Below, piece by piece: positions 46,384-57,589 of a stretch of 64,000 bases of DNA. Made by a program: the position numbers and the translations under genes. Source of the stretch: Eleusine coracana subsp. coracana (taxonomy: Eukaryota > Streptophyta > Magnoliopsida > Poales > Poaceae); assembly GCA_032690845.1 (NCBI GenBank), contig CM064433.1:42654658-42718657 (forward strand), in the 5' to 3' direction. How positions within the stretch are numbered: position 1 is the first letter of the stretch; the number at the start of each line of letters is the position of its first letter. Under the pieces are notes generated by a model. That model made no database searches. It was not told the DNA's origin and saw only the letters and a list, made by a program, of their open reading frames with translations.

Positions 46384-48361
46384 GTGTGTAGTGATACTTA
46401 TTGTTTCCTTGATGACATTGATGTAGAGAATGTTGACGTTTTGATGCTTGGCAAATTTGCATGTATAAGTTTACTTCCTTTTTGTGTATGCCAAACCATC
46501 AATGCATCATCTACACTCAATGGACACTTTCAAGCACATTTTGGTACCCAACACTTGTTGGGTCCTAGAGTGTTAGTTACACAAGCTTTTGGTATCCCAA
46601 GTGACTTTGCACTATCAATAGGCTAACTAATCACCTTGGTAGCACAAGAGTCAATATTGGCCTTACCACATAGCAAATTATTATGGACAAGATTGAGAGA
46701 GGTTTGGGACAAAGAACAATCCATACTCATATGTCCTTTGTTACGACAAATATAACATTTTCGATGCTTGATCTTATTTGCCTTCACTTTGAGTTGCCTC
46801 TTCGTGCTTTCACTCTTGTTCATGTATCCGCTAAGTGCTGACACAAAGCCTTTCTCAAGCTTCTCAACAGATTTCAGCTTGCTTGTAGAAAGCGGGCACT
46901 CCGGTTTTAAAGACCGGTCCATCCGGTTTTCACAGACTTGCTGCTTTCTTGATTCTAATGTACATTGAGTGATTTTGTGCCCTCTCTCTTTGCAACCAAA
47001 ACACCTTCTCTGAGATAGGCTTTGTTGTCTCCTAGAAAGTGTTGGTTGAGCTTTCTTCTTGTTTGGACACTTAGATGCATAGTGTTCCTTTGTTGAGCAC
47101 TCAAAGTATATGACATGAACACTTGATTTTATCTTCCTCTTGCTCATCATGCCATGAACTTTTTCAAGGTCAGTTGTGGAGGCTTGGGAGCATGTGATGC
47201 TTGATCCCTTCTCAAGCTTCCTCACCATGTCGTCATGGTTATCTTGAGATGGTTGCACATGACCTATGCCTTTCAACTGACATAAGTCCATCTTGAGCTT
47301 CCTCACTTCTTCCTTGAGAACATCATTTTCACTTGCAATGAGATCATCACAAGTTTCTACAATTTTATGCTCATCAGGAGATTGCTTTTCTTGAGGATAA
47401 CATATGTTAGCACAAGATAAATCAATGGAGATAAGTGCACATGTGCAAGTGTGAGGTTGGTAGGATTTTACCACTGTCAAAGCAACCTTATGTGTTGTCT
47501 CTAGAATGACATAAGTGTCAACAAGCTTGTCATGAGAACTTAAAAGCATGCTATGTCTCTTTTGCAAATCAAGATGCTTTTTAGCAAGCTTTTGGTACTC
47601 CTTGAAGATCATTTGATTTTCCTTGTCTAGTTGTGCTACATAAGATAGAGAGTTAATAGCACATGCATCATTGTTACTCAAATCATCACCTTTTACAAGT
47701 GTGGATCTTTTGGATTCTCTTTGTCTCTTGGCCACGTGATGAAAAGCATCCTCATCTTCTAGCCATGAGCTTGTAGGTGATGTAGACTCTTCACTTGGTC
47801 TAAACCTGCAACAATCAAGATCATCGACAGTTTTAATAGAAACAATTTCTGTTCTGCCAAAACCGAACACACCGGTTTGGGAAGCCGAACCAACCGATTT
47901 TCCCAGGCAGATAGGATTAGGCCTATTTTCTTGATCTTATGATTGCTCCTGTTGGTGTTGGTCTTTTGAGCCTGCTGAAAGGGAGATGTTCTCAGGCTCA
48001 CACTCCAACAATGGTTTCCCATCATTGCTAGAGCCATACATCTCCTCAAATGCTTTCTACATCGAGTGTGCACTCTTTGGCACTCCATGCTTATTTAGCA
48101 TTTTATCTTCAACCTCTGCACTCACGGCACTAGATAAAGCATTAAATGCATGGGCTTCGAGATACAAGCATTTCTCTTGTCCTTTGGTTGGAGGATGATC
48201 CTCCATGACATGAGTGAAGCCTATATCTATGATCCACCAAATTTGTGAGTTCATTTCATGAAAGTAAGAAGACATACGAGTTTTTCACAAAGCATAGTTT
48301 GCTCCATCGAAAACGGGTACCTCAAATGAAGGTTTGGAAATCTTTGGAAGCGACATCATTT
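46384..48361 (-). pseudogene. SIRE gag with zinc knuckles, element D
   Basis: The N-terminus starts near 48361 (MSLPKISKPSFE-type start) and a TGA replaces the expected Trp codon shortly after. 48057-48275 has MNSQIWWIIDIGFTHVM and EKCLYLEAHAFNALSSA, conserved SIRE gag blocks. A shift leads to the 415-codon frame 46623-47870 with a coiled-coil-like middle and three knuckles: YFECSTKEHYASKC (first Cys lost), CFGCKERGHKITQC and CYICRNKGHMSMDC. The end, GPNKCWVPKC near 46530-46570, is typical of the gag-pol junction. Gag packages element RNA. Dead copy. Confidence 0.82.
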
Positions 48362-48400
48362 CTCTAAGCGGTTAAACCTAATAAAGATATTAGGCTCTGA

Positions 48401-48417
48401 TACAAATTGAAAGTTGC
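48401..48417 (-). other. Primer binding site, element D
   Basis: On the minus strand TTTGTATCAGAGCC follows the LTR end, close to the tRNA-Met complement TGGTATCAGAGC. Confidence 0.8.
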
Positions 48418-50622
48418 CTAGAGGGGGGGTGAATAGGCAATCTAAAAATGTTGACCTGAAATCAACACTTAAAGCGGAATTAAATAGAGAACGACAGAAC
48501 TTCCATCGTCCTTTGACGGAACTTCCGTGGTGACGGAAGTTGTGTCAGGATAACTGAAGTTCCTCGTTTTGGAGGTGAAAACACAATGAAATGCGGAAAT
48601 ATAAGAGGTACAAAGAAGCTACTTGAATAGAAGTGTTGTTGTTGCAGTGGAGAGCTCAGTTCCTGTAGGAGTTAGCAAGTAACAAAACACACAAGTAGAT
48701 CGAGCACAATATATAGAGAAGAAATAAAAAGCTCCCAAAGAAGTTCTAGAACAAGGAGAAGCTACCAAAGGTTGCACACAAGAAAGAGCAGGTTTATCCA
48801 CTTAGGAAAACAAGAACTACTACTCATGCAACATATTGGAAATTAAAGCAAGCTAGAACATAGACAATAATAAGAACAAGGGAGCACACGGGATTTATTT
48901 ACCGGAGTTCAACCAACTTGCAACCAAGTTGTCTACCTCTCCATTGAGGGATCCACCAAGAACCAGGTCTCTTTCAACCTTTGTACCTCTCCAAGCAATC
49001 ACCAAGATCAAGCTTGGATGACCAAGCACTCACCAAGATCCAGCCCGGTTCTCCACTAAGCTTGCTTCTTCCCTTGCGGAGGTGAAGCTGACCTTTATAA
49101 ACTTTCCCAAGACTCACCACAAGATTGGGAGCTCTAGGGTGACGCCTAGCCGTCTTGGAATCTTCAATTCCAAGAGTAACATATGTCTCACGGATGCTTG
49201 CTTTGAAACAATACTCAAGTGCTCAACTTCTCTCACAAAGAGACTCTTCTCTCAACCCAACTCTCATAAAGAGATCAATCCTCACAAAGAGGAATTAGGG
49301 AGAGTGCTAGAGGGCTTTGAGAATGATATTTTTGTGGGGGAAGTCAGCAGCACTCAAAGGAGGGGAGAGAAGAGCTATTTATAAAGGAGTCTCAAAAACT
49401 AGCCGTTGGAGTGTATATCAATGACTGACGGAACTTCCTGAAGACCCACGGAACTTCCATCATTTAAAAAAGAGCTGTTGTGCAGTAGGATTTCAATTGA
49501 GCTAGAGACGACGGAACTTCCGTGATGGACACCACGGAACTTCTGTCGCTCTCGGGTTTGCGACAGAGTGAAACTCTGGAACGACGGAACTTCCGACAGA
49601 ACTTCTGTCACCCTCGGGTTGGCAGAGTTACTGGAATGTCTAGCGACGGAACTTTCAACGGAACTTTCGACGAAACTTCCTTCATTCCTGGGTTGGCTGT
49701 TTTTGGTTAATTTTGTGGCTATTTTGTTTCTCTCATCTCACTTGGGATTTTGTTGAGCATTGAGACGTTGCAAGCACCCATGTGACATCCCTCTTGATAG
49801 AGTGGCATGCCTAAACTCAAGATTAAATATAAAAGAAACTTACTTCCACTTGAGCTTGCATAATTGTGATTCTTGTCACTTAGCTTCACAAGGAGTTGCC
49901 ACATGTATTTTTGTTCTAAGCGCCATCACCTCGAGATTCTGACTTGGAGTATTTGAATCCTTACGATCAACTTCCATTTGTACTCACAAGTCACTTAAGA
50001 CCTTCAACATATTGATACTCCAAAGTACATGACTCTTGTTGCTTGGTACATCAAGATTGAGCTTCACCTGCCTCACCACTGCTCCGGTCCCTTGGACTAA
50101 GCCTTGCTTGCCCTTCTCCTTTGCATGGTTCATTGTGACCCGGTCGTGCACAATTTTTCACCACTAAGCTAACTCAACTCACATACAACTTGTATTGCCA
50201 TTAAGCCTTTGTTTGAAGATCTTCTTTATATTGCTGATCAAGTTGCTTGTAATTATCCATTCATCTTGTAATTAACTTTGCACTTAATTCCTCTAAGTCT
50301 TGTTCATGCAAAGACCTGATTGTTTATGAAACCTCATTGTATTGATGATCAAGCTGCTCATGAGTGTCCCTTCATCATGTCATCATTTTTTTCTTCATCA
50401 TACTTTGGTTGTGTACAAGTCTTGTGTTGTGAGACCAAATCAACTCATGAACTTTCATGTCTCATAACTATAATCAATGTACAATCTCAATCATATTCAT
50501 TTCAGCCAAAGAGCATCCAAGATTTCATTCCCTGCTCATACACTTAGAAAGAATCATTAGACCTTTAATCATGTTGACATTCAATACACCAAAAACCCAC
50601 AAGGGGACCAGATGCACTTTCA
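48418..50622 (-). repeat. Element D 5' LTR (shared by the tandem remnant)
   Basis: 2205 bp, with the same ends as 40069-42295. On one side it adjoins a PBS (48401-48417). On the other it adjoins PPT sequence (50623 onward), so it acts as 5' LTR of one unit and 3' LTR of a vanished unit. Confidence 0.9.
49376..49680 (-). promoter_or_regulatory. U3 dyad cluster and TATA box, family D 5' LTR
   Basis: CTTTATAAATAG (plus 49376-49386) with dyads between about 49427 and 49680, including GACGGAACTTCCGTG at 49509-49523. A second group lies at 48490-48545. Confidence 0.6.
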
Positions 50623-50695
50623 ATCTCCCCCTTTTTGGTGATTGATGACAACCTTGATTAAAGCGTACAAAAGATATTCAAAGAGCATTTTGAAT
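50623..50695 (-). repeat. 73-bp remnant of a second D interior
   Basis: Nearly identical to 42296-42368 (PPT and the following interior up to TTTTGAAT). Beyond 50695 the sequence is element E again. Confidence 0.85.
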
Positions 50696-51239
50696 TCCCC
50701 ATTGAACAGCTGGTGTCAGATGCCACTCCCATCAGGCAACGATATCTAGAGATCAAAGATTCGTTGCCATTTGGCCTTGCCTCAGTACTACAACAAGTGG
50801 CCTTCATTGAATTCCATCAAATCCAAGTACAAACAGCCAAGTCTCGCATCGAGCAAGGTTAGAGCAAAGGGAGCAAGCAGAATTAGCTGACAAGAAGGCG
50901 GTTGAAGAATAAAGCAAATATATTTCCTTGCTTTCAAAATCAGCTGATCTTGAGATGAAGCTGGAGAACTAACGGAAAGAGCGTGACGAAATCCAAGCCA
51001 CGTTGGAGGCAAAAAATCAAGAAATAACCGATGTGGAAATAGCTCTAAGTCAAGTGCCCAATGAAATCATAGCACAAGAAGCTATTGTGACATCGGCTTA
51101 TACTCAAGCTACCAGCCTGTGGAACACAGTCTCCAACATCCCTGAGTCGATTGAGGAAGATGCCTACGCCATCACTAAAGTAGAACAACTCAAAATCCAA
51201 GCCATCGACCTCATCGATTTTTATTGTCCAGTAGAGTAG
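50696..51239 (+). pseudogene. Antisense plant-mobile-domain gene, 3' part
   Basis: Continues the antisense gene after element D. One frame reads PIEQLVSDATPIRQRYLEIK from about 50700. The last frame (51003-51239) is Glu/Gln/Ala-rich, likely coiled coil, and ends at TAG 51237-51239. A few stops break the intervening sequence. It ends 280 bp from the end of gag-protease on the other strand, so the two genes converge. Confidence 0.6.
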
Positions 51240-51519
51240 ATATAAACTGTCACTGGCTGTTGGATTAGAATCTCGTTTTGTAATATTTCTTGCACTAAGG
51301 ATGATATTTGTGACATCGGCCATCTGAAGTCGATGATAACTCATCGGCTATGAAACATTTTTCTTTTCTTTTTTTTTCTCGATCTTTTAATTTTCTCCGC
51401 TAAGGACGATATTTGCATATCGGCCGTGATCAATCTCCTGAGATATTAAACCATCCAAACGCTCAAATGATATCCTTTAAAATACTTGCCATCTTCTAAT
51501 AACTTCACCAGGACGTCTG
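51240..51519. other. Spacer between the convergent genes of element E
   Basis: No ORF. It contains a T-run (about 51360-51380). Confidence 0.5.
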
Positions 51520-54500
51520 TCAGAGAAATAACTTAGAACTTGATTGGTCCACTACATCAAGACCCTGTGTAGTAATCTTAATGTTGTCACCATCCCAGAT
51601 CTCACCAGACAAACAATCCATATCATCCGTATGCCATGGCATTAAATCGGCCGATGCAACATTGACGGTTTCATCGGCCGGGATTACCTCCATTTGATTG
51701 CCAATCCACTGAGCCAGAGGCTGGTGCATTGTCGATGGAACACAGCAATTAGCATGTATCCAATCATGACCCAACAGAAGGTTGTAGGTTCCATTTCCAT
51801 CAATGACGAAGAAAGTAACCGACAAAGTTTTACTGCCGATTGTAAGCTCCATATTTAAAACTCCCTTGGCTGCTGCTGTACGACCACCATAGTCCCTGAG
51901 AATCATATTTGTATTGATCAAATCTTCTACAGTCTTCCCCAGTTTCCTGACAGTAGTAATCGGCATTATATTTACTGCAGCACCTCCATCAACCATCATC
52001 TTTTCCATCGGCATCCCATTGATAAACCCCTTCAAGTACAGAGCCTTCAAGTGCCGATGTCTAGACCCATCTGGCTTATCAAATATTGCTTGCTAAGAAT
52101 CAAATATAAGTTGAGGTTCACTTTCCTCGACAACAAACGACTCTTCTTCTGAAGCCATAAATTCCTGAGGCAACATCATCACCATGCCTACTGTAGCACT
52201 CGATGCTTGTCCCTGTGACTTCACTTTTAGCCTCCATACCTTTCTTGGCCACTGATCACCATCTTCATCATAATAATATTTACCAGCCCTTATCTGCCTG
52301 CAACACATCTTTTATATCCTGCGCTTCTGACTTCTAGAGAAAATACCAGACGGACACTACTGGTCAGCTTGCTCTTGTCCTTCTTGCATCTCCTCATCGA
52401 CTTCCATGTCAAACTCGGACTCTTCACTCGCCTTCTTTGCGCCAAGTCGATCAAACGCAGAAACCCTCTAATGTCGATCGGCTGATCCCACCATCGACTC
52501 TTTGGAGTCGTTTAGACGATGCTGGTGTCGATGACTTGCTGTAGCTTCTCTATACATCTGATCTGTGCGCTTCCTGCATCCAGGATAATTATTGATTGAC
52601 AACAATTTCATATCATGATCCCAGCAGTACTGAAAGAATGGACATTCCCAATGTGGATCAAACTATGACTCCTTTACTTCTCTGTCCCTCTTTTTCTAGT
52701 ACCTTTTAATGAATGCCTCCACATTGTCGATACCAACCATGTTGACATTTGCAGGAAAAGGATGCCCATCAATCTTCATGGTACCTTTGCTGAATTTTAT
52801 CTTTCCTTGCTCTATTGCCATCTGAATCTGTCTCCTGAACACCTTGCAATCATTAGTACTATAAGAAGGCGAGTTGTGCCACTTGTAGTACCTCATCTTT
52901 TTTAATTCTTCAGCAGGAGGTATCACATGATTGGACGGCAATTGAATGTGCTTCTCCTGCAATAGCATATCGAATATCTTATCAGCCTTAGTGATATCAA
53001 AATCATACTTCTCCTCTGGTTCATTCTACTTCACTCATGGGAACGACAACACATTCTTGTTCCTAGTCCACTCAACCATATTAACTTCCTCAACATCTTC
53101 ATCAGACTCAGACTCATAACCACTGTAGTTGACTTGAATTGGCCTTGAACGTGCCCCCCGAGTAAGGTTCTCCTGAATAGATACCTTCTGCACTAACTCG
53201 GATAGGCTTTCAAACTCGGCCGAGGGAAACTTTTCTCTTAGATGTGCCACTAATCCATTGAATGCTATCTCCGCCATCTGAGTATGAGCCAATTGCAAGC
53301 TGAAACATTTAATGCGCACATCTCTGAATCTCTGCACATAATCATGTACAGATTCTCCAGCCTTCTGCCTTACAGCAATCAAGTCGAATAACCTCAACTC
53401 TCTGATTTCAGCGAAGAAGTATTTATGGAATTTCTGTTCGAGATCGGCCCAAGTAATAATTGAATTTGGGGGCAACGATGCGAACCAAGAAAGCACCAAT
53501 CCAGACAAGGACAACGGAAACAGCCTGATCTTCAATGCTTCAGTATTACCAGCTTCTCCACATTGCACCAAAAATCGGCTGATATGTTCAACTGTAGTAG
53601 TATTATCTTGTCCAATAAACTTAGTAAACTCTGGTGGCCTGTATTGACTCGACATAGGAATCAAATCATAGCTTGGAGGATACGAAGGTCGATACATATA
53701 TGTTTGCTGCTTTGGCTTTAGTCCGAACTGTTCCCTCATCACCTCAGCAATCTTCGAAGCCCAATCATCAGTCGATACATTGACATTTGGAATATTCGAT
53801 GTAAGACCAGATGATGGCATTCCAAACATACTTGGTTCCACATTAGATGCAGTACTGTATATCACATTCGGCTCTATGGTCTCTTGTCTATAGTGCTACG
53901 GCTGCGCCTGTGGGGTAGTCCTTTGCAGTATTATCCTACGAGGTGTTTTTTCTGTTGCACCACTATCAGTATTCTTCGAAGGTGGAGTACTCTCTAAAGG
54001 TGTTTGACCTGAACTTGCAGCATGAGGTATCGTGCTTGCACTAGGTTGTTGTGTATTAGATACTCCATTTGTAGGCCGAGGAACATTCCCAGACATACGG
54101 AAATACACCGGCCCACGAATTGGATCATCAAATATGCAACCCTCCACAGTCTGAATAATCAAGGTCCTTAACGTGTTAACCAATACAGACGACTGGTTAA
54201 TCAATGCATGGTGTATAGCCGTGTGGATCATGTTACTCAGAGCCTCTTCATCAATAGTTTCTATTGTTTTATCAGTAAGTGCCTTCTCACTCTCGTCTTC
54301 AATCAAGACAGCAGCAGGTAATTTCCCCTTCTGGACGATGCCATGTCTTGTTTTGCCAAAACTTCCCAACAGAAGGCTTTCAAACTCAGCAAGTCTCTGA
54401 TCAATTTGCGCCTTCGCTTCTTCACTCACATCGTCTCTAACAACTGGGAGCACATGTTCATTCTTTAGATCAGCACTAACAGTGTTGTTTGGATGTGTTG

Positions 54501-54555
54501 CTCCAGGGTCTTTTGGCATTCCAAGTACAGACATGACATAAAGTTTTAGTCCCAT
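51520..54555 (-). pseudogene. Gypsy gag-protease of element E
   Basis: One uninterrupted reading phase of about 1012 codons from ATG 54555 to TGA 51520-51522, with nine in-frame stops and no frameshift. Gag capsid block near 53350-53690 (for example PPEFTKFIGQDN and SLSGLVLSWFASLPPNSI). A knuckle-like RYYKWHNSPSYSTNDCKVF lies near 52890, where the first Cys is now Tyr. The retropepsin near 51990 has VDGGAAVNIMP with the DGGA active-site motif, and later LLLGHDWIHA. The family processes gag and packages RNA. Here polymerase functions are missing, so the element would rely on a helper. The start could be 54534 instead. Confidence 0.82.
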
Positions 54556-54570
54556 CGGGCGTGCCAAAAA
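54550..54570 (-). other. Probable primer binding site, element E
   Basis: On the minus strand TTGGCACGCCCGATGGGAC lies about 9 bp after the 5' LTR end and overlaps the proposed gag start. The tRNA is not assigned here. Confidence 0.55.
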
Positions 54571-54573
54571 GCG

Positions 54574-55925
54574 TATTGACACGAAAATCATCACGCGTGA
54601 CCTAGAAGATCTGCTTAACTCCAGTGCAGTCTCAATACATAAAACCAGAACGTGCCAGTCGATTTTCCCTACAAATCGACAAAGGGACAAACGATCAGAA
54701 GACGCGGGTCACCGGCCCAGGACAGACTGATGAAGAAAGCCGATAGTCACTATTCGTGAGATCAGTCGATGCAACTATTGGAATAAATAACATAAGAGAA
54801 ATTAAACTAATCGGCCGATTATATCAGCTTATCCGCAAAATTTAATTGAGTAAAAGAAAATTAAATCATAGACGCCAATAAGGAATCGAGTTAACAGGCC
54901 AGAGTCGATACGACTACAGTATTCATAAAGCAACTGGCCAAGTCGATTTGTGACCCTAGAGTCGATAAAGTTGAGTCGATAGTTCTATAATAAATACGCA
55001 GACTCACTCTGGCGATGGCGTTAGGTCGATAGATCTAATTAGCTGGTATTGCAAATATGCTTCAAAATTGTAAATCTATCTTATTTTAACAAAGGGGGCA
55101 AACAACTATCAAAGTGAATGATATAATCAATTTAAGCATCAGAAAGTCAATTGAACCGTGATAGCCTATCGGCTAAACGTTCCGATAGAACTCTATCGAC
55201 TCTACCTATAAGCAGATCGAGTCTAACCCTATCAACCCAGTAAGAGATCGAAATCGATGCAGCCTTACTGATTCAAACAGATCGAACTTAATCGAAACAG
55301 TATTTGAACACGGTAGATAGATCTAGATTTAACCTATTTATAGATAAAATCAATAAAGGGCCTCAAATAATAGATCTAAATTATACCGGTAGAACCTGCT
55401 AAAATCGTAATAGATCGGTTTCAACCAAGACAGTATTATAATCAGAGTCGATAGAACAGGTACAAAAAAGATCTAATTACCGGATAACTAGCAATTCTAA
55501 TGATAACAACTAGAATATTAAATCAATGAGAAAGTACTAGTTGAGATTGATAGCATTACCGAGGTTGACTAATTCAAGTCTCTCGCCGAGATCGGAGCCG
55601 ATGCAGCCCACGCGAGACGAGGATTTTGTCGAGTAGAAAAGGTTGGTGATACGCCGAATTGTACTGAATGAAAGTGTTACCCTTTTTGTACAGATCCTAT
55701 TACGCATTTATAACCCCATGCAAGGGGTTTTGACCCGACTCGATCAGGACTCTTAAACAAACCGATTAGGTTTATTTCTAAACTAAATTCAAACTAACCA
55801 AATAAACGAAGAGAAAACCCTATCGGGTCCATGTTATTCTCTTCGACCGTTGAGCTCCATTGACTTCGGCCGATTCCGACTCCACGCAGTTGACCATTGG
55901 GACCGGTCAAATTTCGGTGCCAACA
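54574..55925 (-). repeat. Element E 5' LTR
   Basis: 1352 bp, nearly identical in layout to 36440-37790. The plus-strand start TATTGACACG has lost the TG. It ends GGTGCCAACA before target copy ACGGT (55926-55930). Confidence 0.9.
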
Positions 55926-55930
55926 ACGGT

Positions 55931-57586
55931 CTATAAGACTATATTGTTGTACATGCTTTTAGAGTTTTTTTTTGTATTTTAGAACTCTTAAAAAAAGTTT
56001 CCAAAAATAAAACTATATAGTGCTATTTTAGAGAAGGACCATGCTAGTCGATTAAAAATTAGTCCTAGTTACTCCAAACAGATTCACTAATAGATCAACT
56101 AATTAGTAATTTAATAGAGGACTAATTGTTTTTTCTAATAGTCCAACCCGCATGTCTAACAGGGACTAACGATTTCATTAAAATGCACAAAGACCTCGAT
56201 GCCCCCCGTCCTTTGGTCCTCCCCTCCACCTGCACCAGGGCAATTGTTGTAACACCACGACTTAGGAACTCCATCCCAAAAACACCACGACTAAGAAAAG
56301 CGTCTCAAAAACACCACATCTGATCTCTCCTCTCCCCGGTTACACGCCACCGTGGCCCTTTAACCAGAACTTTGTTTTCTGTTTTGGCTGAAAATACAAA
56401 TCAATAGACCATTCTACCCTTGTGGTCGAAGGACGTAGAGAAGTGAGATGGCGAGGGAGGGAGCCGTCGTTGGGCTGGAGCCGCCAAGGTAGCCTGGTGG
56501 TCGGAGAAGTTGACATGGTGGTGGTTGTGGTGTCGCGCGGGGCTCCGGGGTGCGGCAGATGGCGAAGGCGTGACAGGCGGCCAACACACAACCAACAAAT
56601 GCTCGGGTTTGAGGCGGCGCCAGCGACTGAGCTCCCCAGTGGCAGTCACTACGAGCGGCTGGTCTCCCGCGTGGCAGCAGCGGTCGAGCTCCCCCACGGC
56701 ATAGGCGTTGGGCTCCCTCGTAGCGGCGATGGCAGGTCTCTGGAGCGGCGGCGGTTGTCGGGCTCCTCTATGCCGGGAGCAGCGGGCGACACTAATTTGG
56801 TGTCCCCGTGTCAGGCGTGCTCGCAGTGGCAAGCTTGTCCAACTTCAATGGCGTATGGGAGCATTGGCAGAGCCAGGGGTAGAAGCGTCTCACGGCAAAT
56901 CATGACACCGAGGCAGGGGGCAAGCAGCTCGTCCGTGGTGATTTTGGGATGCATTGGTTAGGCATGGTGTTCTGGGATGGACTCGGTTATGAGTGGCTTG
57001 AATCTAATCCCCCCCCCCCCTGCGCCCGCCCGTGGCTGCCATGGCGTACTCGTGCTAGCGGAAGAAGCGCTCCCTTGCCCGCCCCTAGCTCCTACGTCGG
57101 ACACTGTGAAGCAGCTCCGGTGCGAGCTCTCAAGCCCCCCAACGGAATCAACTCTGCGGACGCTGGGGAAGAGAAGCGCAAGCGGTCGCCGTCTGGTCAG
57201 CCTCGCCGAAGGAGCCTGGACGGAGAGAGCTGGAGCAGCCGCCGTCAGTCGCCCGCCTAGCCACTGCCGTTGGTGCTCCACCTCTGCTAGCGGGGGCGAG
57301 CTGGTGGGACGACGGCGAGCGTGAGGGCCAGAGTGGCGGTGGCGACCTAGATGCTGGGAAGCAGGAGCGATTCTCTCTAGCGAGCCAAACGGGAAGCTTC
57401 TCCACTATTGGCAGCGATTGCGGTGGAAATCACGATTTGCACGGAAACTACTCACGAAAGCTATGTCAAACGGGGAATGTACTTGTTTGTTTCATCTTTT
57501 GTATCACAGTTTTTCACAATTCAACTTCTACATAGTTTTTCACAATCCAATGAATAACCCCTAGTGCAAATAAACAAGCATTTATC
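55931..57586. other. Unassigned DNA right of element E
   Basis: 55931-56340 is AT-rich and transposon-like (GGACTAATT phrases). 56400-57420 is GC-rich with several overlapping ORFs on both strands, none with a recognisable domain. It could be a captured gene fragment, but I cannot support a gene. 57430-57586 is AT-rich. Confidence 0.35.
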
Positions 57587-57589
57587 TCA

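Larger units (their letters stand above)
40069..50695 (-). mobile_element. Element D: SIRE-lineage copia element, pol-deleted, with tandem remnant
   Basis: LTRs at 40069-42295 and 48418-50622, both with ends TGAAAGTTGCC and TGCACTTTCA on the plus strand. The minus strand is coding. The PBS (tRNA-Met type) lies at 48401-48417 and the PPT at about 42296-42310. The interior keeps a decayed gag with three zinc-knuckle positions and a decayed additional ORF. Pol is absent. To the right of the 5' LTR lie 73 bp copied from the interior next to the PPT, so this is the remainder of a tandem LTR-interior-LTR-interior array. It interrupts the antisense gene of element E. No clean target duplication is visible, as expected after that recombination. 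Confidence 0.87.
36440..55925 (-). mobile_element. Element E: non-autonomous Ty3/gypsy element with antisense gene
   Basis: LTRs at 36440-37790 and 54574-55925 (about 1351 bp each, highly similar) flanked by ACGGT at 36435-36439 and 55926-55930. Transcription of the element is on the minus strand, since the PBS is next to the right LTR and the PPT (CTCGGGGGGCATG on the minus strand) next to the left. It encodes gag and a retropepsin but no reverse transcriptase, RNase H or integrase. A plant-mobile-domain gene lies on the opposite strand. SIRE element D (10.6 kb) interrupts it. Extra ORFs, some antisense, are known in the Tat branch of gypsy, where I would place it. Confidence 0.87.

Noticed and set aside
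56400..57420. GC-rich block with ORFs of up to 179 codons
   Set aside because: No frame carries a recognisable domain, and several frames are open at once, as expected from composition. A captured gene fragment remains possible but is unsupported.
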